DNA from: Eubacterium_U album | GTDB lineage: Bacteria > Bacillota > Clostridia > Lachnospirales > Lachnospiraceae | Assembly (NCBI RefSeq): GCF_025336545.1 | Contig: NZ_JAODBU010000003.1 | Coordinates: 371,583 to 435,582, forward strand | Length of the DNA: 64,000 bases | Direction of reading: 5' to 3' | In this document: piece after piece, positions 26,370-34,794 of the stretch | How the letters are laid out: each line of letters begins with the position of its first letter | How positions within the stretch are numbered: position 1 is the stretch's first letter | Position numbers and translations under genes: made by a program | The notes under the pieces: model-generated | Databases searched by the model: none | Seen by the model: only the letters and a program-made list of their open reading frames with translations | What the model was told of the DNA's origin: nothing

Positions 26370-27557
26370 ATGGCAAAAGCTAAGTTTGAAAGAAACAAAC
26401 CACATTGTAATATTGGTACAATCGGACACGTAGATCATGGTAAAACAACATTAACAGCTGCTATTACTAAAGTTCTTTCTGAAAGAGTTGAAGGTAACGA
26501 AGCTACAGATTTCGAAAATATCGACAAAGCTCCAGAAGAAAGAGAAAGAGGTATCACAATCTCTACAGCTCACGTTGAATATGAAACAAAGAAGAGACAT
26601 TACGCTCACGTTGACTGTCCAGGACATGCTGACTATGTAAAGAACATGATCACTGGTGCTGCTCAGATGGATGGTGCTATCCTTGTTGTAGCTGCAACTG
26701 ACGGTGTTATGGCTCAGACAAAGGAACATATCTTACTTTCACGTCAGGTTGGTGTTCCTAAAATCGTTGTTTTCTTAAACAAATGCGATATGGTAGACGA
26801 TGATGAATTACTTGAATTAGTAGAAATGGACGTTACAGAAATCCTTGAAGAATATGGATTCGACGGAACTCCAATCATCAAAGGTTCAGCTCTTAAGGCT
26901 CTTGAAGATCCATCATCAGAATGGGGCGACAAGATCATGGAACTTATGGACACAATTGATGATTACTTCCCAGATCCACAGAGAGATACAGATAAGCCAT
27001 TCTTAATGCCAGTAGAAGACGTATTCACAATCACAGGTCGTGGTACTGTTGCTACAGGTAGAGTAGAACGTGGTGTTCTTCATATGAACGATGAAGTTGA
27101 AATCGTTGGTGTTAAGGAAGAAATCCAGAAGACAGTTGTAACTGGTATCGAAATGTTCAGAAAGCTTCTTGATGAAGCTCAGGCTGGTGATAACATTGGT
27201 GCTCTTTTAAGAGGTATCAACAGAGACCAGATCGAAAGAGGACAGGTTCTTGCTAAACCAGGTTCAGTAACATGCCATAAGAAATTTACAGCTCAGGTTT
27301 ACGTATTAACAAAAGATGAAGGTGGACGTCATACTCCTTTCTTCAACAACTACAGACCACAGTTCTACTTCAGAACAACTGACGTAACTGGTGTTTGTGA
27401 ACTTCCAGCTGGTACAGAAATGTGCATGCCTGGTGACAACGTAGAAATGACAATCGAACTTATCCACCCAATCGCTATGGAACAGGGTCTTGGATTCGCT
27501 ATCCGTGAAGGTGGTAGAACAGTAGGTTCAGGTAAGGTTGCTACAATTGTTGAATAA
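26370..27557 (+). CDS. tuf: Elongation factor Tu
   Basis: The 395-residue GTPase carries GHVDHGKTT (19-27), DCPGHADYVKNMITGAAQMDG and NKCDMVDD. It delivers aminoacyl-tRNA to the ribosome. AGGAGG at 26355-26360 sets the start. The last 54 bases of the gene, and 150 bases beyond, are repeated at 38589-38793. Confidence 0.98.
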   Translation: MAKAKFERNKPHCNIGTIGHVDHGKTTLTAAITKVLSERVEGNEATDFENIDKAPEERERGITISTAHVEYETKKRHYAHVDCPGHADYVKNMITGAAQMDGAILVVAATDGVMAQTKEHILLSRQVGVPKIVVFLNKCDMVDDDELLELVEMDVTEILEEYGFDGTPIIKGSALKALEDPSSEWGDKIMELMDTIDDYFPDPQRDTDKPFLMPVEDVFTITGRGTVATGRVERGVLHMNDEVEIVGVKEEIQKTVVTGIEMFRKLLDEAQAGDNIGALLRGINRDQIERGQVLAKPGSVTCHKKFTAQVYVLTKDEGGRHTPFFNNYRPQFYFRTTDVTGVCELPAGTEMCMPGDNVEMTIELIHPIAMEQGLGFAIREGGRTVGSGKVATIVE

Positions 27558-27600
27558 TTAACGTTATCAATGAATAGAGCGCAAGCTCACTATAAATAAA

Positions 27601-27641
27601 GAAAACCACGGTCGTGTTTACACGAAACCGTGGTTTTCCTT
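27601..27641 (+). terminator. Terminator of the str operon
   Basis: GAAAACCACGGT and ACCGTGGTTTTC (27601-27638) form a 12-bp stem flowing into TTTTCCTTTG. Confidence 0.85.
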
Positions 27642-27651
27642 TGTTTATAGG

Positions 27652-27707
27652 GCTCGCAGGCATTCTATGAATGCCGCGAGCTTATTGATTACGGAGTAAT
27701 CAATAAG
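27652..27707 (+). repeat. Two-hairpin element, copy after tuf
   Basis: First hairpin: GCTCG with CGAGC outside, GGCATTC with GAATGCC inside, loop TAT. Second hairpin: CTTATTGATTAC with GTAATCAATAAG, loop GGA. The same layout is seen at 4975-5165 and 38737-38792. Confidence 0.8.
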
Positions 27708-27727
27708 ATATGCTTGTGTGAATGATG

Positions 27728-27758
27728 GGCATTCCCGAAATTTTCGGGGATGCCTTTT
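27728..27758 (+). repeat. GGCATTCCCG hairpin, copy 1
   Basis: GGCATTCCCGAAA and TTTCGGGGATGCC pair over 13 positions (one G-T) and are followed by TTTTCT, so the copy can act as a terminator. Identical cores lie at 38814-38840 and 40437-40463. Confidence 0.75.
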
Positions 27759-27896
27759 CTACGTCATAGAGAGAAATGAGGAGTTAATGGCGTCAAAATG
27801 GCGTCACGAGAGGAAATGTATGGTTTTATTCTTGGGAGAATGGTATAATTTTAGGGGAAGATTTGATTGATAAATATGAGTTTGTGGAGAAAAAGG

Positions 27897-28763
27897 ATGA
27901 AAATATTAGTAATAGGTGGTACTAGATTTTTTGGAATACATATGGTAAATGAACTTTTAGAAAAGGGGCATGATGTTACTATTGCCACAAGGGGAATATC
28001 TTCTGATGAATATGGTGACAAGGTAAAGAGGATTATCCTTGAAAGGACAAATGAAGAAAGTGTAAAAGAAGCATTATCCGGCACGCATTATGACATTGTT
28101 ATTGATAAAATTGCCTATTGTTCGAATGATATAAAGTATGTGATGGAAGCTGTAGATTGTGATAAATATATGCATATGTCCAGTACATCTGTATATGAAC
28201 CTAAACATATGAATACGATGGAATCTGATTTTGATGGAATATCAAAAGAGCTTATTTGGTGTGACAGATTTGCTTTTCCGTATGAACAAATAAAACGGCA
28301 AGCGGAGTATGCTTTGTGGCAAAAATACTCTAGTCGCAATTGGATTGCGGTAAGATATCCTTTTGCAATAGGCAAAGATGATTATACGAAAAGATTATTA
28401 TTCTATGTCGAACATGTAATGAAGTCTATTCCTATGAATATAGATAATTTGGACTATCAGATGGGCTTTATAAGTTCCGATGAAGCAGGGAAATTTATGG
28501 CTTTTCTGGTTGATAAAGAGGTCAAAGGAGCAATTAATGGAAGTGCTGAAGGAACTATTTCTATAAGAGAGATAATTGATTATGTTGAAAAGAAAACAGG
28601 TTCCAAAGCAATTATTGACAAAGGAGGGGAAAACGCTCCATATAACGGAGAACCGGAATATAGTATAAATACCGAAAAAGCACAAGCGTTGGGATTTCAG
28701 TTTTCGGTACTTCATGATTGGATATATGAACTTTTAGATTATTATATTGAAGTTACCAAATAA
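27897..28763 (+). CDS. NAD-dependent epimerase/dehydratase family protein
   Basis: The 288-residue protein begins MKILVIGGTRFFGIHMVNELLEKGHDVTIATRG, the extended-SDR nucleotide-binding motif GGTRFFG. It contains MHMSSTSVYEP in place of the usual active-site region and AVRYPFAIGKDDYTKRL. Such proteins act on nucleotide sugars or serve as atypical reductases; the substrate is unknown. The ATG at 27897 fits GGAG at 27886-27889; a TATAAT box lies at 27844-27849. It is the first gene of the island. Confidence 0.8.
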   Translation: MKILVIGGTRFFGIHMVNELLEKGHDVTIATRGISSDEYGDKVKRIILERTNEESVKEALSGTHYDIVIDKIAYCSNDIKYVMEAVDCDKYMHMSSTSVYEPKHMNTMESDFDGISKELIWCDRFAFPYEQIKRQAEYALWQKYSSRNWIAVRYPFAIGKDDYTKRLLFYVEHVMKSIPMNIDNLDYQMGFISSDEAGKFMAFLVDKEVKGAINGSAEGTISIREIIDYVEKKTGSKAIIDKGGENAPYNGEPEYSINTEKAQALGFQFSVLHDWIYELLDYYIEVTK

Positions 28764-28794
28764 AAATTGATAAAACTGAAAAAGGAGATTGACT

Positions 28795-29034
28795 ATGAAA
28801 AATTATAATCAAGTTTATGTAAAAAATAGTTTTGATGCAGCAAAAATTTATTGCAAGGCATTTGGAGCAGAGATTACTAGAGCATTTATAAACAAGAACA
28901 ACACTGCTTATGAACATCGCGAGTTGAAAAAGGGTGTGGTAATGTGTGGCGATTGCCTAGACATGGAAAAATGTCAGATGGTTGGAATGATTATCTCAAA
29001 TAACCCCGATGCTCTAAAAAATCTGAGGGGATAG
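28795..29034 (+). pseudogene. Truncated glyoxalase/VOC (PhnB-like) protein
   Basis: The 79-residue frame (KNYNQVYVKNSFDAAKIYCKAFGAE, then AYEHRELKKGVVMCGD) matches the first half of PhnB-like VOC proteins, which are normally about 130-150 residues. It stops after NPDALKNLRG, and no continuation was found in the next 100 bases. Only one of the paired half-domains remains, so a working metal site is unlikely. AAAGGAG precedes the ATG. Confidence 0.55.
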
Positions 29035-29143
29035 ACTACATATCAGTTTGTCGAACTGATAAAAAATTTATTTATGTGAAAAGTGTAAGCGGTGGATGGC
29101 AAGTGTAAAAAGTAAGCAATGATTTCATTGAAAGAGGAGTTAG

Positions 29144-29541
29144 ATGGTTAATTATTATTTAAATAAGAAAATGGATGCGATGCAACTGAGCGAACTGCGT
29201 AAATTTGTTGGGTGGAATACAATGGAAAGTTCTTTAAATAATCCAAAATTACAGTGTTTTCTTTCTGTGAGTGCTTATGGGGTGACAGACTGGTAGGATA
29301 TGTGGAAGTCGTATCTAATGGGGTTACTGATGCCTACATACAGGATTTGATGGTTCATCCGGAAATGCAAAATCAAGGGTTCGGAACACAGATGATGAGT
29401 ATGGTAATCAAAGAGATTAGAGAACGAAATATTTATATGCTTTCAGTAATATACGGAGAAGAAAAACTAAAGGAGTACTATGAGAGATTTGGATTTTTCT
29501 CAATGCTTTGTGGACAAATGCAGTTGAGGGATGAGGAGTGA
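29144..29541 (+). pseudogene. GNAT acetyltransferase gene with one frameshift
   Basis: ATG at 29144 behind GAGGAG opens a frame coding MVNYYLNKKMDAMQLSELRK and ending at TAG 29291-29293. The other frame then continues with GDRLVGYVEVVSNGVTDAYIQDLMVHPEMQNQGFGTQMM, which holds the acetyl-CoA loop QNQGFG, to the stop at 29541. The break lies in GCTTATGGGGTGACAG, where one lost base explains the shift. Alternatively it is a sequencing error in the G run. Confidence 0.75.
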
Positions 29542-29588
29542 AGGGATATACTGCTTAAAATATCTATATCTCGAAAGGAAGTAAGAAA

Positions 29589-30200
29589 ATGATTAAATGG
29601 ATATTTTTTGACTTAGGATCAACTTTGATAGATGAAAGTGAATGTGCAGAATATAGAACACAAGAATTGCTAAAGCAACCTAACGCACCAAAGAGAGAGA
29701 CGTTAGAACATCGCATGATAGAGCTTGCTTCACAAAATCGGTTGCCGTATAAAGATGCTGCTAAAGAATTTGGATTGGAAACGATAAAATGGCCAAAGCA
29801 TTTAGAAAAAGTATATAAAGGTGTTCCTGAGCTGCTTGAAAAGTTGAGAGACAAATATCATTTAGGTATCATTGCTAACCAAAGTATGGGAACAGAACAG
29901 CGTATTATACAATATGGTATTCGCCAATATTTTGATATTATCATATCTTCAGCCGAAGTTGGAATATCTAAGCCTAATCTAGAAATATTTCAGATGGCGT
30001 TAGATAAATCAGGGTGTATTCCAGAAGAGACTTATATGATTGGAGATAGACTAGATAATGATATCGAACCAGCATCACAAATTGGAATGCATACAATATG
30101 GGTGAAACAAGGCTCTTTTGCTTATGGAAACTTAGAGCTGATACAATATCAGCCTGAACATATAGTAAATAATATTACAGAGATATTGGAACATTTATAG
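29589..30200 (+). CDS. HAD family hydrolase
   Basis: The 203-residue protein has HAD motif I FFDLGSTLID (Asp8 nucleophile; the second position is Gly instead of Asp, as in some subgroups), IIANQSMG and SSAEVGISKPNLEIF (motif III lysine) and MIGDRLDNDIEPA (motif IV). It is a probable small-molecule phosphatase with an alpha-helical cap. The substrate is unknown. AGGAAGTAAG precedes the start. Confidence 0.85.
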   Translation: MIKWIFFDLGSTLIDESECAEYRTQELLKQPNAPKRETLEHRMIELASQNRLPYKDAAKEFGLETIKWPKHLEKVYKGVPELLEKLRDKYHLGIIANQSMGTEQRIIQYGIRQYFDIIISSAEVGISKPNLEIFQMALDKSGCIPEETYMIGDRLDNDIEPASQIGMHTIWVKQGSFAYGNLELIQYQPEHIVNNITEILEHL

Positions 30201-30221
30201 TTTTCGCATCAGTGATTCTAT

Positions 30222-30377
30222 ATGATGAAACGAAACATCATTAAAATTAGAATTTGTAGGTGGATCTTTGTGACAACAGGAATTATGATATGTAGTTTGA
30301 TTTTTTTAGCATATATGGATGCGGTTGAGTTTAGGACAACTACTGCGTTATTGAATTCGCAAATGCACATGATATGA
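30222..30377 (+). CDS. Possible 51-residue membrane peptide
   Basis: A short frame codes for MMKRNIIKIRICRWIFVTTG followed by IMICSLIFLAYMDAVE: a basic N-terminus and one hydrophobic helix. It sits in the gap between the HAD and XRE genes. No clear ribosome binding site is present, so expression is doubtful. Confidence 0.25.
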   Translation: MMKRNIIKIRICRWIFVTTGIMICSLIFLAYMDAVEFRTTTALLNSQMHMI

Positions 30378-30408
30378 TTTTACTATAATGAATCATCAGG
30401 AGGTTGCT

Positions 30409-31041
30409 ATGTTATATTTACCAGAAAACTTAAAGAAATACCGTATATTAAAAAATCTTACGCAAGAGGATGTTGCAGAGTATTTGGGGATTACCCCGCA
30501 AAGCGTTTCGAAATGGGAACGTGGCGAGTCTTATCCAGATATTACACTTTTGCCGGCACTAGCAAATATATTTGAAACAAGTATTGATTTGTTGGTGGGG
30601 ATGGATACGATTCGTGCGGAAACAACACGGTACAACATTCATAAAAAAGCTGTTGATTATCAGCGAAAAGGAGATTATGATTCTGCAGAAAAAACTTATC
30701 GGGATGCATTACTGATTTATCCCAATAAACCAGGGATGATTCTTGGACTAGCAAGTACATTAGCATTAAAGGGTAATACAGATGAAGCTATCGAATTAAT
30801 GGAAAGAGGATTGCCTATATCAATTAATGAGAAACAGAAAGCCACTATGCGTGCAACCCTATGTTTCTTATATTTGAAAGCAGGATGCGAGGATAAAGCT
30901 AATAGACTTGCATCTGAACTTCCTCATACAAGAGAAAGTCGTGAAGTGATTCAACCACTAATCCAACAAAGTTTGTCTGAAAGTGAAATAAACGAAAATA
31001 TAAAAAATATCTTGCTTGGTGATGGAAAAGGTATTTGGTGA
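30409..31041 (+). CDS. XRE-family regulator with TPR-like C-terminus
   Basis: The 210-residue protein begins with a Cro/cI helix-turn-helix (LPENLKKYRILKNLTQEDVAEYLGITPQSVSKWERGESYPD, about 4-45). A helical repeat region (KAVDYQRKGDYDSAEKTYRDALLIYP, about 75-150) resembles tetratricopeptide repeats. Such proteins often sense a peptide or small molecule. AGGAGG at 30399-30404 sets the ATG at 30409. A TATAAT lies at 30382-30387. It may regulate its island neighbours; this is inference. Confidence 0.82.
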   Translation: MLYLPENLKKYRILKNLTQEDVAEYLGITPQSVSKWERGESYPDITLLPALANIFETSIDLLVGMDTIRAETTRYNIHKKAVDYQRKGDYDSAEKTYRDALLIYPNKPGMILGLASTLALKGNTDEAIELMERGLPISINEKQKATMRATLCFLYLKAGCEDKANRLASELPHTRESREVIQPLIQQSLSESEINENIKNILLGDGKGIW

Positions 31042-31172
31042 AAAAAGTTCGTTTCAGATTATAGTGATATTTTAGATAATAAAGACAACTTCAAGTTTTC
31101 CGGATTAATGTATGTTATATCTATAGCAAGATGAAATTAGAATAAAATCAGGTAAAATAAACCTTGAGATTC

Positions 31173-32263
31173 TGTAGTGGTCAAGCATTTTTGTAACACT
31201 TTGTTCGATAAATACCTATCTGTAATGAGCTTCCATTGGTGTTAAATAATCATTGTACGAATGAGGACGAACATAATTATACCAATTGATATATTTCATG
31301 GTAAGTTCATCCATCATCTCCACACTTGAAAATTAGGTTACATTATAAAAATTGCTTTTAAAAGTGTTATAAAATCTTTCCATTGGAGCATTATCATAAG
31401 GACAACCGACCTTACTCATGCTCTTGGTTACATTATTATCTTTACAGAAATTCACAAAATCCCATGAGGTAAACTGTACTCCCTGATATGAATGCAGAAT
31501 CACTTTAGGATAGTTTTCTTTTTTAGTGCTGTTTTAAGTGTGTTTATTGCTAAGTCCGTATTGATGTAATCACTGTTTAACGAAGCAACAGCCGACCTGT
31601 CAAATAAATCAATTATTGAACAGTTGTATCTGAATTTTCCATTTGGCTGACGCATATATGTAAAATCAGTGCACCATACTTTATTTTTGCAGTCGACAGT
31701 AAAATTTTGGTTTAAGAGATTGTCAAAGATTTTATTCTTTTTCCCAGCCTTGTATCCCGGTTTGGAATGCATGATTACGGCACATAAATTTAATTCTTTA
31801 TTCATGTATTTATGCATGGTGGTATTGCTTAATTCATAGCCATAACGTTTGATGAAAATGCGCATAGCCCTATATCCTATAACACGATTATTGTTATAGT
31901 ACACATATTTTATAAGTTCAAAAATGTGTTCCAAACGTTTGTGATATTCACGCTTGGCATCTTTTTTGTTAAGAAGTTGATTTAATCTTCGTATTTCCTT
32001 TGCGTCATTAGACTCGGATGTTGTATTGGTGGTATAAAGGCATTCTTCCCTGTATTCGTTAGCCCACTTGTTAACGGAACTTTTTGCAACATTGAATTCA
32101 ACAGCAAGTTGATGTATTGATTTGTCGCCTGCCATATAGGCTTTAACTACTTCTTTTTTGAAGTCTTCGCTGCAACGTATTGACATAATGATGTCCTCCT
32201 TGTTTGAGTAATATTATAATATATTATTCGAATGAGGTGTTACAAATTTAGTTTACCACTACA
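31173..32263 (-). mobile_element. Degenerate IS3-family insertion sequence
   Basis: The ends are imperfect inverted repeats: TGTAGTGGTCAAG at 31173 and the complement TGTAGTGGTAAAC ending at 32263, both continuing to TTTGTAACAC and TTCGA. The length is about 1.09 kb and one transposase gene lies on the - strand. No flanking target duplication is visible, so the insertion is old or rearranged. Confidence 0.75.
31216..32186 (-). pseudogene. IS3-family transposase, inactivated
   Basis: Reading leftward from 32186, a helix-turn-helix (MSIRCSEDFKKEVVKAYMAG) is joined in frame to part of the DDE domain (VWCTDFTYMRQPNGKFRYN) with the OrfA/OrfB junction region missing. At 31500 the frame ends. A -1 shift in the A run restores KENYPKVILHSYQGVQFTSW, where the usual second catalytic Asp (HSDQG) is Tyr. 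A later in-frame TAA follows NFYNVT, and the end is YVRPHSYNDYLTPMEAHYR. Deletion, frameshift, stop and lost Asp make it dead. Confidence 0.85.
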
Positions 32264-32780
32264 AATCCTTAAAAAGACTGCTGAAAAACAAATCGCAGAT
32301 AAGAAGCTGGAGGAAACATATAAAGAAATGAAAGAAGCTGATGTCGTGGCACAATGGGGAATAAAGGACATAAAGGAATTTGAAAATAAAGTAGCAAAAG
32401 GTCCGGAAGAGCCTAAAGGACTGATTAGTGCAAAATCTTACAGAGAAAAGATTGTTATACCGTTTCTTGCAGGTTTAAACAGAATATTTAAAAGAATAGT
32501 AAAAATGGCAAAAAGCTGCTTTGCGGAATCCATAGAACTAAAAAAGAAGCTGGAGCAGATGGATGCAGATAGGAAAACGTTGATAAGAGATAATGATGAA
32601 CTTAAATGGTCTAAAGAATATCTGGAACAGGAACTTGATGAAAAGAATGAAAGGATTTATGAATTGGAAGAATCAGAGTTTATGCTTGGATTTTTTAGAC
32701 GATTTGTTAAGGATGAAGACTATGAAAAGATTGTGGAGATGGGGAAGGAGGAAAGGGAAAATAACAAGTTTATACGTTAG
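32264..32780 (+). pseudogene. Coiled-coil protein fragment cut by the IS, possibly a Mob/Pre tail
   Basis: The frame continues out of the IS end and codes about 172 residues rich in charged heptads (IELKKKLEQMDADRKTLIRD, YLEQELDEKNERIYELEE). A small basic segment (FLAGLNRIFKRIVKMAKSC) precedes them. No start outside the IS is present, so the N-terminal part is lost. The composition resembles the C-terminal coiled coil of MobV/Pre-type plasmid relaxases, but this is a weak guess. Confidence 0.4.
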
Positions 32781-32979
32781 AGATAAGAGAGTTTAATTAT
32801 AATATATGTCTTTAATGTGAATACGCTTATAATAGAATTATATTTATTTAGGGGGAGTGTTATGATAAAATGTAAATGTGTTTAGAGTAAGATTATTAAG
32901 GCAATAAACAGAATGAAATCTTCAATTAATTAAAGCAAGAAGATGTATAAATTTAATATAAGATTGAAGGAGAAAAAAT

Positions 32980-33309
32980 ATGTTAGTAAAAAAAATATGT
33001 GTTGTAATAGTGGCTGTAATAGCTATTATTTTATTAATTATTGAATATATTAATCGTACTAGAAAAATGAAGAAATATGATTTAGAAAAATTATATAGAT
33101 GTAAAGATATGGGAGAAGCTTTATTGAATTTTTTTAGTAGTTTATATATTCCGGCTGTGTTTTATATATTTTCATATAAGTGGAATTCAGGTAATGAATA
33201 CATAAGGGGAATAATAATTGTTATTTTATTTAGTCTTTTAGTTGAGCTTAATATGAGAATATATATGTATAAAAAGAAAATAAGATATAAAGAAAAGTAT
33301 GATAGGTAA
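32980..33309 (+). CDS. Small membrane protein of unknown function
   Basis: The 109-residue protein has an N-terminal hydrophobic segment (ICVVIVAVIAIILLIIEYI), two more in the second half (FSSLYIPAVFYIFSY and IIIVILFSLLVEL) and a lysine-rich tail. AAGGAG lies 7-12 bases before the ATG. I do not recognise the family. The 200 bases before it contain only AT-rich DNA with a seven-codon frame. Confidence 0.5.
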   Translation: MLVKKICVVIVAVIAIILLIIEYINRTRKMKKYDLEKLYRCKDMGEALLNFFSSLYIPAVFYIFSYKWNSGNEYIRGIIIVILFSLLVELNMRIYMYKKKIRYKEKYDR

Positions 33310-33346
33310 TTATAAAACGGTGTGTTAGTTAGTTTTAAAACAGAAC

Positions 33347-33375
33347 TTGTGTTCGAATGCACTATGTAATATAAT
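33347..33375 (+). promoter_or_regulatory. Likely promoter of the five-gene defence-like operon
   Basis: TTGTGT at 33347-33352, 17 bases, TATAAT at 33370-33375, about 45 bases before the first gene. Confidence 0.5.
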
Positions 33376-33420
33376 TATAACTAATGCAGTTGTATTTCAA
33401 AAGGAGTATAAATTTACATT

Positions 33421-33894
33421 ATGAGAACAATGTTATTAAGCTTTAAACCTAAATGGTACAACTTAATTAAGGATGGAAGTAAGATATTTGAATATAGGAG
33501 AATATTTCCAGATGAGGAAATAATGGCTTATATGTATGTGAGTAGCCCAATGAAACAAATTGTTGGGAAGATTCATTTAGGGCGAAAGATCGATATAAAT
33601 ACATGGAAGGAAAAGTATAAAGATGACAGTGAAATTTGTAAAAGAATAGACGAGTATTTAATTAGACATAAATATGCAATGCCGGTGTTGTCTTTTCAAA
33701 TGACTAAGGAGATTGAATTAAGAACTTTACAAGAATTTGATTCAAAATTTGTATGTCCGCAAATGTATTATTATTTAGAAAATTATCCCAAATTGTTTGA
33801 ATTTATTAAGAAAAATGCTATAGAAATAGGAGAATTAAAGGTAAATTCGTTTGAAGAAATAGATAGAGATGATATATGCAGGAAGAAATATTAG
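33421..33894 (+). CDS. ASCH/PUA-like domain protein
   Basis: The 157-residue protein opens TMLLSFKPKWYNLIKDGSKIFEYRRIFPDEEIMAYMYVSSPMKQIVGKIHLG. This has the ASCH-type layout: an initial strand, a helix ending in a KxFEYRR motif, and a strand with SSP and VGKI. ASCH/PUA-like proteins bind RNA or modified nucleotides and are frequent companions of defence genes. It is the first gene of the tight operon at 33421-38408, nine bases before the next gene. The family assignment is by pattern; a role in sensing modified nucleic acid is inference. Confidence 0.65.
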   Translation: MRTMLLSFKPKWYNLIKDGSKIFEYRRIFPDEEIMAYMYVSSPMKQIVGKIHLGRKIDINTWKEKYKDDSEICKRIDEYLIRHKYAMPVLSFQMTKEIELRTLQEFDSKFVCPQMYYYLENYPKLFEFIKKNAIEIGELKVNSFEEIDRDDICRKKY

Positions 33895-33903
33895 GAGGTT
33901 TGT

Positions 33904-34785
33904 ATGGGAGATTTTGGCGATGCAGAAAGAAGAATATTATCATTTATGGTAGAAGGAACCGAATTTGAGTTTGAAGATAGAAAATATGTAGTTGAATTAT
34001 CAGGAAAACCAACGTGTCATAAAGGAGAGCCGAAGACAGATATTTATGTTTTGGCAAAATCATCATTAGATGAAAAAGAAATAAAAATATCATATAAAAA
34101 AGAAAATGCAGATTTTATAGAAAATAAAATGAGCGCTGAAAGAGCAGAGCAATTATTTGGAAAAAATTGGGCAAAGATTATTGAAGATTCAACCACATCT
34201 ATTATGAATAGATTTGAAGAGAGAATGTTAATATACAAAAACAAATTTAAAAGAACCGAAAAAGGTGCAATAACACTAGGATGGAAATTTGAATTATTAA
34301 ATAAAATTAGTGGTGATTTGTCTGGAAAAATGAAGTTAACAGAGAATCAAGTAATTGATGTTTATGCAGGGAGTAATTTAGCAGAAGACAAAAGAGATGC
34401 TATGGTTAATGGAAAAGTAATCAAGAATAGTGGTGTTGCAAATTATTTATTAATGGATGAGAACATTAATTCGGTACAGGATATAATCGATAAGATGATT
34501 CCTATAAAGGATTATGTAAAAATGCATCCTGATATTTATTTTGCTTGCAAAGCACTTAATTATAGATCATTTGCAAAAAAATGGGATGGTAATAGACCAC
34601 TTTCTGTACAAGTAAATTGGAGTGCTAAACATAATAAATTAATTCCTGAGTTAAGTTTTGACCATCCTTTAACTGTTAAAGGAAATGAGGTTGCGAATAG
34701 ATTAATACACTATATGAAAACGTTGAATATAGAAAATACAGATGATATTGATGAAGACAATGCAGGAACAGATAGAATAAGTTGA
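33904..34785 (+). CDS. Putative type II restriction endonuclease
   Basis: The 293-residue protein is not a family I can name. Residues 35-66 (GKPTCHKGEPKTDIYVLAK, then EIKISYKKENADF) fit a PD-(D/E)XK nuclease core with Asp46 and the SYK at 63-65. It lies directly before a DNA cytosine methyltransferase with nine bases between them, the usual place of a cognate restriction enzyme. AGGAGG precedes the start. CAA for glutamine and a low GC content point to transfer. Restriction activity is inferred from context and this motif. Confidence 0.55.
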   Translation: MGDFGDAERRILSFMVEGTEFEFEDRKYVVELSGKPTCHKGEPKTDIYVLAKSSLDEKEIKISYKKENADFIENKMSAERAEQLFGKNWAKIIEDSTTSIMNRFEERMLIYKNKFKRTEKGAITLGWKFELLNKISGDLSGKMKLTENQVIDVYAGSNLAEDKRDAMVNGKVIKNSGVANYLLMDENINSVQDIIDKMIPIKDYVKMHPDIYFACKALNYRSFAKKWDGNRPLSVQVNWSAKHNKLIPELSFDHPLTVKGNEVANRLIHYMKTLNIENTDDIDEDNAGTDRIS

Positions 34786-34794
34786 GGAGAAGAC

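Larger units (their letters stand above)
27504..27708 (+). repeat. Direct repeat, left copy (tuf 3' end, terminator, hairpin element)
   Basis: This stretch matches 38589-38793 without gaps over 205 bases, with about eight substitutions. It includes the last 18 codons of tuf with the stop, the tuf terminator and the two-hairpin element at 27652-27707. The copies bracket an 11-kb accessory segment, as expected when an element integrates at the 3' end of a gene and restores it. Confidence 0.85.

Noticed and set aside
30542..30766. Minus-strand frame of 74 codons opposite the XRE gene
   Set aside because: It is antisense to a well supported gene and has no start signal or recognisable product.
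32873..32884. Tiny frame after a GGGGGAG sequence
   Set aside because: It codes for only seven residues; too short to support as a gene.
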